A stretch of 64,000 nt of DNA from Massilia antarctica (GTDB taxonomy: Bacteria > Pseudomonadota > Gammaproteobacteria > Burkholderiales > Burkholderiaceae_D). Positions 16,778 to 24,688 of the stretch are shown piece by piece (within the stretch, counting starts at the first letter, position 1; each line of letters starts with the position of its first letter). The stretch spans positions 1,922,001-1,986,000 of the forward strand of contig NZ_CP065053.1 of the NCBI RefSeq assembly GCF_015689335.1. The letters run 5' to 3'. The notes beneath the pieces are model-generated. The model saw only the letters and a list, made by a program, of their open reading frames with translations. It had not been told where the DNA came from and ran no database searches. The position numbers were made by a program, and so were the translations under genes.

Positions 16778-17437
16778 CTACTGATGGAAGGTGGTTGTCA
16801 GGTAAGCGACGATATCGTCGCCATACCATTTGACGCCGGCCGTCGGCGCGTAATAGCCCAGCTTGCCACCGCCGGTGGTCTGGTATTCGCGCCAGATATT
16901 GCGCAGTTGCGCTTCGGTCAGCACGGTCGAGCGTCCGGTCAGGATGTTCAGGTAGGCGGCGAGTACATGGCTGGCCACATTGTGCGGATCGATGTCCTCG
17001 CTCTTGAACGGGCCCTTGCCGCCAATCGCGTGTTTACCACCGCCGTTGGTGTTGAACACTTCCATCAGGGTCAGGTTGCCCAGCGCGGTCTGGTTGGCGT
17101 TGACCGGGAAGATATCCTTGAAGGTACGGCTCGACGTCGCCGCCGGGCTGGCCGGCCAGCCGGATGGGTTGTTCTTGTAAAAGCCCGGCGAATTGCCGCC
17201 GCAGGTCACGGGATTGTCGGGCTTGTGGCTCGATTGCAGGCCGTTCGACAAGGAGCCGGACGGCGAGGCGCAGGTGTTGGCGGCCATGCCGGGCTGGCTC
17301 GCCAGGGTCATCAAGACCCCGGACACGCCCAGGCCGGTGCGCGTGAAGCGGCGCCGCGCGCTGCCCGTTGCCGACAAGCTCGCTTGCGGCTGGGCTGGTT
17401 CGCCGCTGGCGCGGTCCTGTTGCTGATTGATAGTCAC
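16778..17437 (-). CDS. Uncharacterised signal-bearing protein, first gene of the HPr-rel-A cassette (candidate substrate)
   Basis: This 219-residue protein starts at GTG 17437, chosen because GAGGA lies 7 bases before it; a longer frame to 17509 would run over the promoter. The first 30 residues are polar, then ARRRFTRTGLGVSGVLMTLA followed by SQPGMA resembles a twin-arginine-type signal with a cleavage region. The mature part is rich in Gly, Asn and Thr (PVTCGGNSPGFYKNNPSGWP) and ends GVKWYGDDIVAYLTTTFHQ. I recognise no catalytic motif. Position and promoter suggest it is what the PqqD/kinase/nucleotidyltransferase trio acts on, but that is inference. Confidence 0.7.
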   Translation of the reverse strand: MTINQQQDRASGEPAQPQASLSATGSARRRFTRTGLGVSGVLMTLASQPGMAANTCASPSGSLSNGLQSSHKPDNPVTCGGNSPGFYKNNPSGWPASPAATSSRTFKDIFPVNANQTALGNLTLMEVFNTNGGGKHAIGGKGPFKSEDIDPHNVASHVLAAYLNILTGRSTVLTEAQLRNIWREYQTTGGGKLGYYAPTAGVKWYGDDIVAYLTTTFHQ

Positions 17438-17508
17438 GTCAGTTTCCTCGAAATGGGTGGCATCGTCAGGCGATGCCCAGTCAGGCGTGCACGATACAGG
17501 GCAAACCA

Positions 17509-17524
17509 TGCAATTTCCATACCA
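17509..17524 (-). promoter_or_regulatory. Sigma-54 (-24/-12) promoter of the HPr-rel-A cassette
   Basis: On the minus strand the sequence reads TGGTATGGAAATTGCA; GG and GC are 12 bases apart and TTGCA is perfect, with two changes from TGGCACG in the -24 half. The next gene starts at 17437, so the leader would be about 60 bases. Together with the box at 17612 it mirrors the layout upstream of the PEP-CTERM gene. Confidence 0.68.
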
Positions 17525-17611
17525 CCGCCAGGCGGCGCTAGGGAAATATGATGTAGATCAAAGGCTTGGGGACTGGGTGTGTTAGCGGCCCAAGCACCTC
17601 GCGGCCTGGCC

Positions 17612-17630
17612 TGTAAAAAAAACCGACATC
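17612..17630 (-). promoter_or_regulatory. PEP-CTERM-box-like upstream element (copy B), candidate PrsR site
   Basis: The plus strand reads TGTAAAAAAAACCGACATC, matching copy A at 14412 in 17 of 19 bases with the same orientation towards its downstream gene. It lies 87 bases upstream of the -24/-12 site at 17509-17524. It is also just downstream of the export gene at 17677; the T8 run on the minus strand could help terminate that gene, but the only stem next to it has 4 bp. Confidence 0.6.
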
Positions 17631-17676
17631 CTGTCTTTTGCGCAAGTATTCCACGACTTGGCGCCCTTGTCGACCT

Positions 17677-18309
17677 TTAGAAGAAGCTTTCCGGAATCAC
17701 CAGCACGTCGCCGGGACGCATATAAATATTCGCCGAAATATCGCCCTCCTTGATCAGGTCGTTCAAGCGCACGCCCAGCTTTTGCGACTTGCCGTCGACC
17801 TTGCGGATCACGATGGCTTTATTGCCCGACGCAAACTCCGTGACCCCGCCGACCGCGATCAGCACATCCATCAAGGACATGTCGCGCCGGTAAGCCAGCG
17901 CTTGCGGACGGGCGGCTTGGCCGATCACGCGGATCTGATCGCTGTAATTGCCGACGAAACTGGTCACGATCACCGTCACCACCGGTTGCTGGATGTATTT
18001 TTCGAGCGCTTTTTCGATATCGCGCGCCAGGGTGGTCGAGGTTTTGCCGCTGGCCTGCAAGTCTTCCACCAAGGGGGTGGTGATCTTGCCGTCCGGACGC
18101 ACCGGGACCGAGGTCGATACTTCCGGATTGCGCCACACCACGATGTTGACGCTGTCACCAGGGCCGATCAGGTAATCCTGGTTGCTGGCAGGCAGGGGAT
18201 CGGCTACCACGGTCGAGACCGGGGAAGCGCAGCCGCCCAGCAACAGGGCGGACAGCGCCAGTGCGCTGGCGCCCAGCCATTTCATCGTATGCGATTTGAA
18301 GGTGTTCAC
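17677..18309 (-). CDS. XrtA/PEP-CTERM system exopolysaccharide export lipoprotein (Wza-like)
   Basis: This 210-residue protein has lipobox LGGC with Cys27 and a Poly_export domain: YLIGPGDSVNIVVWRNPEVS, then PVRPDGKITTPLVEDLQASG near residues 70-90, then a SLBB-like domain with IRVIGQAARPQALAYRR and MSLMDVLIAVGGV. Such lipoproteins form the outer-membrane exit for capsular or exopolysaccharide. GTG 18309 is used because AAGGA lies 8 bases before it; ATG 18285 is the alternative. It lies on the strand opposite to the chain-length and kinase genes that usually accompany it. The family call is firm. Confidence 0.9.
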   Translation of the reverse strand: MNTFKSHTMKWLGASALALSALLLGGCASPVSTVVADPLPASNQDYLIGPGDSVNIVVWRNPEVSTSVPVRPDGKITTPLVEDLQASGKTSTTLARDIEKALEKYIQQPVVTVIVTSFVGNYSDQIRVIGQAARPQALAYRRDMSLMDVLIAVGGVTEFASGNKAIVIRKVDGKSQKLGVRLNDLIKEGDISANIYMRPGDVLVIPESFF

Positions 18310-18379
18310 CTGATTTTCCTTTATGCGGACGGCGCCGATATTGAAGTACTGTAATGCAATTTTAATTACAACAGTTTCT

Positions 18380-18388
18380 ATTTTAGCA
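18380..18388 (-). promoter_or_regulatory. Extended -10 promoter candidate of the export gene
   Basis: The minus strand reads TGCTAAAAT, an extended -10 element (TGN-TAnAAT type) in an AT-rich stretch about 70 bases upstream of the GTG at 18309. No convincing -35 is present, as is usual for extended -10 promoters. Confidence 0.4.
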
Positions 18389-18428
18389 TGAAGTTTTTTA
18401 AGCGAAAGGTCAGCCGCGATTTTTGTCC

Positions 18429-19217
18429 TTACGGTGTTGTTTGTTGTAACAGGGCGCGCACATGGCTGACCGGGATTGCATAGCTGATCCCGCTCGGGTT
18501 GCTGATCGCGTTTTCCTTCAAGCCCTTGACGAACACCATGTTCAATACCGCCAGCACGTCGCCGCTGTCGGGGTCGTAGACCGGGCTACCGCTATTGCCG
18601 GGGTAGGCCGTGCCGTCGAGCTGGTAGATGGGGGAGGGCGCGCGCGCCAGTTGCGCGATCGCCCGCGCATCGAGCTTGCGCGAGCTGAGCGAGGGCATCA
18701 CCAGCGGGGTGATGGCCGACAGCATGGCGCGGTGGGTAACCGGATGCAAGCCGAGCACCATCCCGAGCGGAAAGCCGGTGAACGCCAGCGCCTGGCCTTC
18801 CTCGACATTGCCGCCGTCGCCCAGGCGCAGGGCCGGCATGGGCGCTCCCGCCAGGCGCAAGTGGGCCAGGTCGTGCAGGCGGTCGAGCGCGGCCAGCCTG
18901 GCCGGCCGGAAATCGAGCTTGTCGCCGCGCGCGATGACGATGCCGAGCGCTTCATTGTGCTCGCTGTCGAGCGTGTCGGGCATGGCGTGCGCATTGGTGA
19001 TCACGCTCAGGCCGTCGCCGGTGACGAAACCGGTGGCCACGAACACGATCGCCGGACTGCGGCTGGGCTGGTAAGTGCCGACCCCGACCACGGAAGGCTT
19101 GACCGCGGCGATCACCTGGCCGAAGCTGGCGCAGCGGGCCGGCGCGCTGGCCAGCAGGGCAAGCACGGTCACTGCCGCCATGGCCCTGGAGCCGCGCAAA
19201 AGGAGGAAAGTAGGCAT
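18429..19217 (-). CDS. Exported trypsin-like (S1) serine protease
   Basis: This 262-residue protein starts at ATG 19217, which places a signal peptide (MPTFLLLRGSRAMAAV to ARCAS) at the N-terminus; an upstream ATG at 19262 adds 15 residues. The catalytic triad is readable: His in SVITNAHAMPD, Asp in RLHDLAHLRL, Ser in PGNSGSPVYD. The fold matches DegP-like proteases, but no PDZ domain follows. It lies between the export gene and the divergent polymer operon, an unusual place in exosortase loci. The envelope substrate is unknown. About 90 AT-rich bases separate it from the export gene downstream. Confidence 0.84.
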   Translation of the reverse strand: MPTFLLLRGSRAMAAVTVLALLASAPARCASFGQVIAAVKPSVVGVGTYQPSRSPAIVFVATGFVTGDGLSVITNAHAMPDTLDSEHNEALGIVIARGDKLDFRPARLAALDRLHDLAHLRLAGAPMPALRLGDGGNVEEGQALAFTGFPLGMVLGLHPVTHRAMLSAITPLVMPSLSSRKLDARAIAQLARAPSPIYQLDGTAYPGNSGSPVYDPDSGDVLAVLNMVFVKGLKENAISNPSGISYAIPVSHVRALLQQTTP

Positions 19218-19672
19218 GCGCCGACAGTACCCGATTGAGGTCCCGGCAACAACTAGTTTCATTCACGCAAAGCCGTCAAGGATGGCCGCTTCGCCACTGT
19301 TGTAATTTCGGCTTCGCGACCACGGATTTTTTAGTTTTTTGCGGATCGATGTGCGAAACTCTTTGCTAAGGGCAACAGGATTAGTCGACTTGTCATGGAA
19401 TACACGAATAATGCCGTAAACAATTGTTGAACGCATACTTCTGTTAGCGAATTTACTATCAGCAAGCAACAGATTCCTGTATCATATGATTATTAATCAA
19501 TGCCCTGAAGCAATTCATCGGCAAGCTTGCTGAGCTGCCTCAATGAGTTGCTTTTTGTGCATCCGACAACACTTTGGCCGGCGCTTCGCGGCACCGGGCG
19601 CCCCGCGTCCGTGTGCGGAGCCGCCGGCCTGGGCCACCCTTGCGGGACGCCCTTTATGGCGAGATTGACGCG
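19218..19672. other. Divergent intergenic region ahead of the polymer operon
   Basis: About 455 bases separate the protease gene from the chain-length gene. The part 19290-19510 is AT-rich. A 10-bp palindrome GCAAGCTTGC lies at 19521-19530. TATCAT near 19492 could be a -10 for the plus-strand operon, but I find no matching -35 and no -24/-12 site. Reading frames here lack family features. Confidence 0.4.
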
Positions 19673-21211
19673 ATGGCAGAACTGCAGGCCCTACTGACGA
19701 ACTTCCTGAAAGCGATCTGGAAATACCGCTGGTATGCGGTCGTCATTTCCTGGATCGTGGCCCTGGTCGGCTGGGCGGTGGTGTACCGTCTCCCCAACGA
19801 ATACCAAGCGTCGGCGCGCGTGTACGTCGATACCCAGAGCATTCTGCAGCCGCTGCTGGCGGGCATGACCACCGTGCCCAACGTCGACCAGCAAGTCGCC
19901 TTCATGCGCCGCACCCTGATCAGCCGTCCCAACGTCGAGAGGGTCATGCGCATGGTCGACCTCGACATCAAGGCGTCCACCCCCAAGGAAAACGAAAAAC
20001 TGGTGGACGACCTGATGGCGCAGATCAGCATCGGCGGCACCGAGCGCGACGACATTTACACGATCTCGTACAAGAATTCCAATCCCAAGCTGGGCAAGGA
20101 TATCGTGCAGTCGCTGCTGACCATTTTCGTCGAAGGCAGTTTCGGCGGCAAGAAGCAGGATTCCGAAAAAGCCGTGCAATTCATCGACGACCAGATCAAG
20201 AATTACGAAGAAAAGCTGGTCCAGGCCGAAAACGCGCTCAAGGAATTCAAGATCAAGCACCTGGGCATGCTGCCGCGCGGCGGCGGCAGCGACTTCACCA
20301 CCAATATGACCCAGATCGAAGACTTGCTCAACCAGGCACGCCTGGAACTGACCGAAGCCGAGCAGGCGCGCAATGCCATCAAGCGCCAGATCGCCGGCGA
20401 GGAACCGGCTCCGCTGACCGCCCCTGAAGCCTCAGGCGTGGCCAACCCCGAACTCGATTCCCGCATCGCCGCGCTCAACAAGAATCTGGACAGCCTGCGC
20501 ATGCAGTACACCGACGCCCATCCGGACATCGTGTCGGCGCGCCGCCTGATCGCCCAGCTGGAAGCGCGCAAGCTCGAAGAAGCCAAGCGCAACAAGCGCA
20601 ACAACGATCCCGGCGCCAACTACAGCCCGATGCTGCAGCAAATGAACGTGGCCCTGTCGGTGGAAGAAGCGCGGGTGGCTTCGCTCAAGGCGCGCGTGGC
20701 CGAATACGGATCGCGCGCGGCGCGCCTGCGCTCGCAGAGCAGCAACGCGCCCGAAGTCGAGGCCCAGCTGGCCCAGCTCAACCGCGACTACGTGATCAAC
20801 AAGGAAAACTACGAAAAGCTGGTCGGACGGCGCGAAGCGGCCAAGCTGTCGGGCGACCTCAGTTCGGCCACCGACATGCTGACCTTCCGCGTGATCGACC
20901 CGCCGACCGTGCCGTCGACGCCGTCGGGCCCGAACCGTCACCGCCTGTTTTCGTTCGTGTTCGCCGCCGCGCTGCTGGCCGGCCTTGGCGTGGCTTTCCT
21001 GATGAGCCAACTGCGACCGACCTTCATGAGCCAGGGCACCCTGCGCGATGTCACCGGCATTCCCATCCTGGGCAGCATCAGCATGAACTGGACCAACGAA
21101 CAAAAGGTCATGCGCACCAAGCGCCTGTACGCCTTCGGCGCGGCGGTGATCGTCCTGTTCGGCGCCTATGGCGGCGTGATGGCGGCCCTATTTGTACGAC
21201 CGCTGCTCTGA
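19673..21211 (+). CDS. XrtA system polysaccharide chain-length determinant (Wzz/GumC type)
   Basis: This 512-residue inner-membrane protein starts at ATG 19673; the ORF upstream of it is Arg/Pro-rich and not family-like. A first transmembrane segment (YAVVISWIVALVGWAVVY) is near residues 18-36. A long periplasmic part with coiled-coil regions (DQIKNYEEKLVQAENALKEF; LDSRIAALNKNLDSL) follows, then a second segment LFSFVFAAALLAGLGVAFLM and a third at the C-terminus. It opens the operon and is followed after 25 bases by the tyrosine kinase gene, the standard pairing. Such proteins set polymer length and work with the kinase and export lipoprotein. Confidence 0.9.
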   Translation: MAELQALLTNFLKAIWKYRWYAVVISWIVALVGWAVVYRLPNEYQASARVYVDTQSILQPLLAGMTTVPNVDQQVAFMRRTLISRPNVERVMRMVDLDIKASTPKENEKLVDDLMAQISIGGTERDDIYTISYKNSNPKLGKDIVQSLLTIFVEGSFGGKKQDSEKAVQFIDDQIKNYEEKLVQAENALKEFKIKHLGMLPRGGGSDFTTNMTQIEDLLNQARLELTEAEQARNAIKRQIAGEEPAPLTAPEASGVANPELDSRIAALNKNLDSLRMQYTDAHPDIVSARRLIAQLEARKLEEAKRNKRNNDPGANYSPMLQQMNVALSVEEARVASLKARVAEYGSRAARLRSQSSNAPEVEAQLAQLNRDYVINKENYEKLVGRREAAKLSGDLSSATDMLTFRVIDPPTVPSTPSGPNRHRLFSFVFAAALLAGLGVAFLMSQLRPTFMSQGTLRDVTGIPILGSISMNWTNEQKVMRTKRLYAFGAAVIVLFGAYGGVMAALFVRPLL

Positions 21212-21236
21212 TGCGGCCTTCACTGGAGAGAACAGC

Positions 21237-22118
21237 GTGAGCATTATCGAAAAAGCGGCCAGCCGCATCGAACACAAGAAGGGCGAGCCGCAGGGTGCGC
21301 CGTCCGCGTCCGCGCCGGTCGCCGTCGCCGAGGCGCCCGCCGCCGTGCCTACCGCCGTGCCTACCGCCGTGCCTACCGCGGTGCCGCGCCGCACCAGCAA
21401 CCACGTCGAACTCGATCTCGAACGCATGCACGGCATCGGCCTGGTGACGGCCGCCGGCGGGCGCACCACCCTGGTCGAGGACTTCCGCATCATCAAGCGG
21501 CCCTTGCTCAAGCGCGCTTTCGCGGCGCGCGGGCCCGGCGACAAACCGGGCAACCTGATCATGGTCACCAGCTCCCTGCCGGGCGAAGGCAAGACCTTTT
21601 GCTCGATCAACCTGGCCATGAGCATCGCCATGGAACTGGACCACACGGTGCTGCTGATCGACGCCGACGTGGCCCGCCCCTCGGTGCTGCGCACGCTCGG
21701 CCTGCCGGCCCACCGCGGCCTGATGGACCTCCTGCTCGACGATAAGCTCGACCTGGCCGACGTCATGCTGCGCACCAACGTGAACACCCTGAGCATCCTG
21801 CCGGCGGGCAGCAACAACCCGCGCGCCACCGAACTGCTGGCCAGCCAGGCCATGAGCACGTTCGTGAACGAAATCGCCAACCGCTATCCCGACCGCATCG
21901 TCATTTTCGATTCGCCGCCGCTGCTGCTTACCAGCGAAGCGCACGTCCTGGCCAGCCACATGGGCCAGATCGCCCTGGTGGTCGAAGCCGAGGGCACGAC
22001 CCAGCACGCGGTCAAGGAATCGCTGCGCCAGCTGGAGGGCTGCAGCAATGTGAACCTGATCTACAACAAGACGCGCGAATTCCCCGGCACCGAAACGTAT
22101 GACTACCACTATGGCTAA
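21237..22118 (+). CDS. XrtA-associated tyrosine autokinase (BY-kinase)
   Basis: This 293-residue protein starts at GTG 21237 with GGAGAG 6 bases before it. Residues 1-50 form a Pro/Ala-rich linker with the repeat AVPT. Walker A TSSLPGEGKTF is near residue 111, Walker A' VLLIDADVARPS near 140, and Walker B IVIFDSPPLLL near 220. The tail TYDYHYG carries the tyrosines expected to be phosphorylated. It is the cytosolic partner of the chain-length protein just upstream and controls polymer assembly by cycling phosphorylation. The family call is firm. Confidence 0.9.
   Translation: MSIIEKAASRIEHKKGEPQGAPSASAPVAVAEAPAAVPTAVPTAVPTAVPRRTSNHVELDLERMHGIGLVTAAGGRTTLVEDFRIIKRPLLKRAFAARGPGDKPGNLIMVTSSLPGEGKTFCSINLAMSIAMELDHTVLLIDADVARPSVLRTLGLPAHRGLMDLLLDDKLDLADVMLRTNVNTLSILPAGSNNPRATELLASQAMSTFVNEIANRYPDRIVIFDSPPLLLTSEAHVLASHMGQIALVVEAEGTTQHAVKESLRQLEGCSNVNLIYNKTREFPGTETYDYHYG
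21342..21377 (+). repeat. In-frame 12-bp minisatellite in the tyrosine kinase gene
   Basis: Three perfect head-to-tail copies of GCCGTGCCTACC start at 21342, 21354 and 21366; a degenerate fourth follows at 21378. They encode (AVPT)n in the linker before the kinase domain. The unit is a multiple of three, so gain or loss of copies keeps the frame. Confidence 0.9.
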
Positions 22119-23658
22119 GCGTGCGGCCGGACGCCGCCGCGCCGCCGTCGTTCGCGCGGCGCTGGCGGCCCTGCTGGCCGCGCCGGCGGCCCGCGCCGAG
22201 TGGAAGTTCACGCCCACGGTCGACCTGCGCGAAACGGTCACCGACAACGTCGCGCTCACCCGCGCCGACCAAGCCAAAAGCCGCTTCGTGACCGAGCTGA
22301 CGCCAGGCTTCACCCTGCAGGACAAAGGCCCGCGCCTGAACCTGTCGGCCAACTACCAGCTGCATTACTACGCGTTCGACGACAACGACGTGGAAGGGGT
22401 GCGCCACGCCCAGTCGCAATTGCGCGCGGCGGCCAAGGCCACCGTCATCGACGAGCTGCTGTTTCTCGACGCCGACGGCGCCGTCGGCCAGCAAGCCGTG
22501 TCGGCCTTCGGCCCGCAGGTCAACAGCAACGGCTACGCCAGCGCCAACCGCTCCAACGTCAAGACCTGGCGCATCAGCCCCTACATGCTGCACCGCTTCG
22601 GCGCCAGCGCCACGGCGGCCGTGCGCTACACCCACGATTCGGTCGACGCCGGGCGTATCGGCTTTGGCGACAGCACCAGCGACGTGTTGATGATGAACCT
22701 GAACAGCGGACGCACCTTCCGCCGGGTAGGCTGGGGCTTGCAATACAGCCAGCAGCGCGTGGACGACAGCATCGCGCCCAAGTCGAACGTCAAGATGGCG
22801 AGCGCGAATGCGCGCTACCGCCTCGGCGAGGACTTCAACCTGACCGCCAGCGCCGGCTACGACGAATACGATTACCAGTCCGATGGCGAACCGACAAAGG
22901 GCCGCTTCTGGCAAGGCGGCATCGAATGGACCCCGAGCTCGCGTACCAGCCTGGTGGCCGGCGCCGGCAAGCGTTACTACGGCAATACCTACAACCTGCA
23001 GGCGCTGCACCGCAGCCGGCGCACGGTGTGGAGCATCAACTACAGCGATTCGGTGACCACCACCCGTTCGCAGCTGCTGCTGCCGGCCACCATCGACACG
23101 GCCTCGATGCTGGACCGCCTGTTCACCGCGCAGATTCCCGACCCGGCGGCGCGCGCGCAGGCGGTTGACGCCTACATCCGCGCCACCGGCCTGCCGTCCG
23201 CCCTGGCCGACAGCATCAACTACTTCAGCAACCGCTACATCCTGCAGAAGCAGTTCCAGGCTTCGGTCGCGATGAATACCGCGCGCACCACCCTGATCCT
23301 GAACGCGTTCGACAGCCGGCGCCAGGGCCTGTCGCTGATCCAGACCGACAGCCTGCTCACCGGTCCTGCCAGCGCCCGCATCAACGACGACACCACCCAG
23401 CGCGGCGGCAGCGCGCTGTGGAACATGCGCTTGACGTCGCGCAGCGGGATCAACGCCTCGTGGACGACCTCGCGCACGCAATCGCATGCCACCGGTTTGT
23501 CGAGTAAAAACGCAGCCTTGCGGCTGGCCGTGACACGCCAGTTTTCGCCCAAAGTGCGGGGCGCCTTCGAGGCGCGCCGCGTATCCGGTACCACGACCGA
23601 CCAGGTCGCGTCGTACCGCGAGAACGCCTTGTCGGCCTCTCTGTCCTTACAGTTCTAG
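22111..23658 (+). CDS. TIGR03016-type PEP-CTERM system outer-membrane beta-barrel protein
   Basis: This 515-residue protein overlaps the kinase stop by 8 bases; ATG 22099 is an alternative start. The signal peptide (AALAALLAAPAARAEW) is followed by WKFTPTVDLRETVTDNVALT, a common start in this exosortase-linked barrel family. Alternating polar and hydrophobic strands run throughout (YQLHYYAFDD; AAVRYTHDSVDAG; WGLQYSQQRVD), and the end NALSASLSLQF has the C-terminal Phe of outer-membrane barrels. It probably forms or assists the polymer exit channel. The family call is fairly sure; the role is inferred from position. Confidence 0.86.
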   Translation: MAKRAAGRRRAAVVRAALAALLAAPAARAEWKFTPTVDLRETVTDNVALTRADQAKSRFVTELTPGFTLQDKGPRLNLSANYQLHYYAFDDNDVEGVRHAQSQLRAAAKATVIDELLFLDADGAVGQQAVSAFGPQVNSNGYASANRSNVKTWRISPYMLHRFGASATAAVRYTHDSVDAGRIGFGDSTSDVLMMNLNSGRTFRRVGWGLQYSQQRVDDSIAPKSNVKMASANARYRLGEDFNLTASAGYDEYDYQSDGEPTKGRFWQGGIEWTPSSRTSLVAGAGKRYYGNTYNLQALHRSRRTVWSINYSDSVTTTRSQLLLPATIDTASMLDRLFTAQIPDPAARAQAVDAYIRATGLPSALADSINYFSNRYILQKQFQASVAMNTARTTLILNAFDSRRQGLSLIQTDSLLTGPASARINDDTTQRGGSALWNMRLTSRSGINASWTTSRTQSHATGLSSKNAALRLAVTRQFSPKVRGAFEARRVSGTTTDQVASYRENALSASLSLQF

Positions 23659-23674
23659 CGGAATCGAGTCAGCG

Positions 23675-24688
23675 ATGTATGAAACTTATTATGGGCTGAG
23701 CGACAAGCCCTTCCGGCTGCGGCCGGACCCCCATTTTTTCTTTGCCAGCAAAGGCCACAAGCGTGCCATGGCCTACCTCGAGTACGGCCTGTCGCATGGC
23801 GAGGGCTTCATCGTCATCACCGGGGAAGTCGGCGCCGGCAAGACCACCCTGGTGCGCAACCTGTTCAAGCAAATGCCGTCCGAGCAGATCGTGGCCGCCC
23901 ACATCGTCAACACCCATCTCGATGCGGACGACACCCTGCGCACCGTGGTTGCCGCGTTTGGCCTGCCATATGAAAACGCCAGCAAGACCGCGCTGCTCGA
24001 ACGTCTCGAACAATTCCTGCGCGCCTGCGACCAGGATGGCAAGCGCGCCTTGCTGGTGGTCGACGAAGCGCAAAACCTGACATCGCGCGCGGTCGAGGAA
24101 CTGCGCATGCTGTCGAACTTCCAGACCGACGACAAGTCCTTGCTGCAGACCTTTTTGCTGGGCCAGCCGGAGTTCCGCACCATCCTGCACAGCGCCGGCA
24201 TGCAGCAGCTGCGCCAGCGCATCACGGCCAGCTACCACCTGGGGCCCATGGATGGCCCGGAAACCCAGGCCTACGTCGAGCACCGCCTGCACACGGTGGG
24301 CTGGAAGGACGATCCCTCGTTTTCCGCCGGCGCGCACGCCGCCATCTACGACTACAGCGGCGGCATCCCGAGGAAGACCAACGCCCTGTGCGACCGCCTG
24401 CTGCTGATGGGCTACCTGGAAGAGATGCACTCCTTCACCGAAGCCGATGTGAATGAAGTGGTGCGCGACATCCGCCAGGAATACGAACTGCCGCCAGAGG
24501 TGGTGCGCGAGCAGGCTGCCGCCGCCCTGCGCGGCGTGGCCTCGATCGGCACCCTGGACAACCCGGGCTACCTCGACGAGCGCATTCTCAAGATGGAAAA
24601 GTCGATGGCCTCGGTGCTGGCGATCCTCAAAAAAGTCGTCAGCACATTGCCGGCGCTGTCCCACCACCCCACGGACCATCACGAATGA
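23675..24688 (+). CDS. XrtA-associated ATPase (ExeA/GspA-like, TIGR03015)
   Basis: This 337-residue AAA-type ATPase opens MYETYYGLSDKPFRLRPDPH, the hallmark of ExeA-like proteins. Walker A GEVGAGKT is at residues 50-57, and Walker B ALLVVDEAQNL near residue 130. The C-terminal part has RKTNALCDRLLLMGYLE, a lid-type helical region. It probably powers or regulates an envelope assembly step. It follows the barrel gene by 16 bases and overlaps the deacetylase gene by 4 (ATGA). The family call is firm. Confidence 0.9.
   Translation: MYETYYGLSDKPFRLRPDPHFFFASKGHKRAMAYLEYGLSHGEGFIVITGEVGAGKTTLVRNLFKQMPSEQIVAAHIVNTHLDADDTLRTVVAAFGLPYENASKTALLERLEQFLRACDQDGKRALLVVDEAQNLTSRAVEELRMLSNFQTDDKSLLQTFLLGQPEFRTILHSAGMQQLRQRITASYHLGPMDGPETQAYVEHRLHTVGWKDDPSFSAGAHAAIYDYSGGIPRKTNALCDRLLLMGYLEEMHSFTEADVNEVVRDIRQEYELPPEVVREQAAAALRGVASIGTLDNPGYLDERILKMEKSMASVLAILKKVVSTLPALSHHPTDHHE

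Noticed and set aside
19263..19469. 68-residue minus-strand frame in the 19.2-19.7 kb gap
   Set aside because: No family features, no ribosome site; the AT-rich region is better explained as regulatory DNA.
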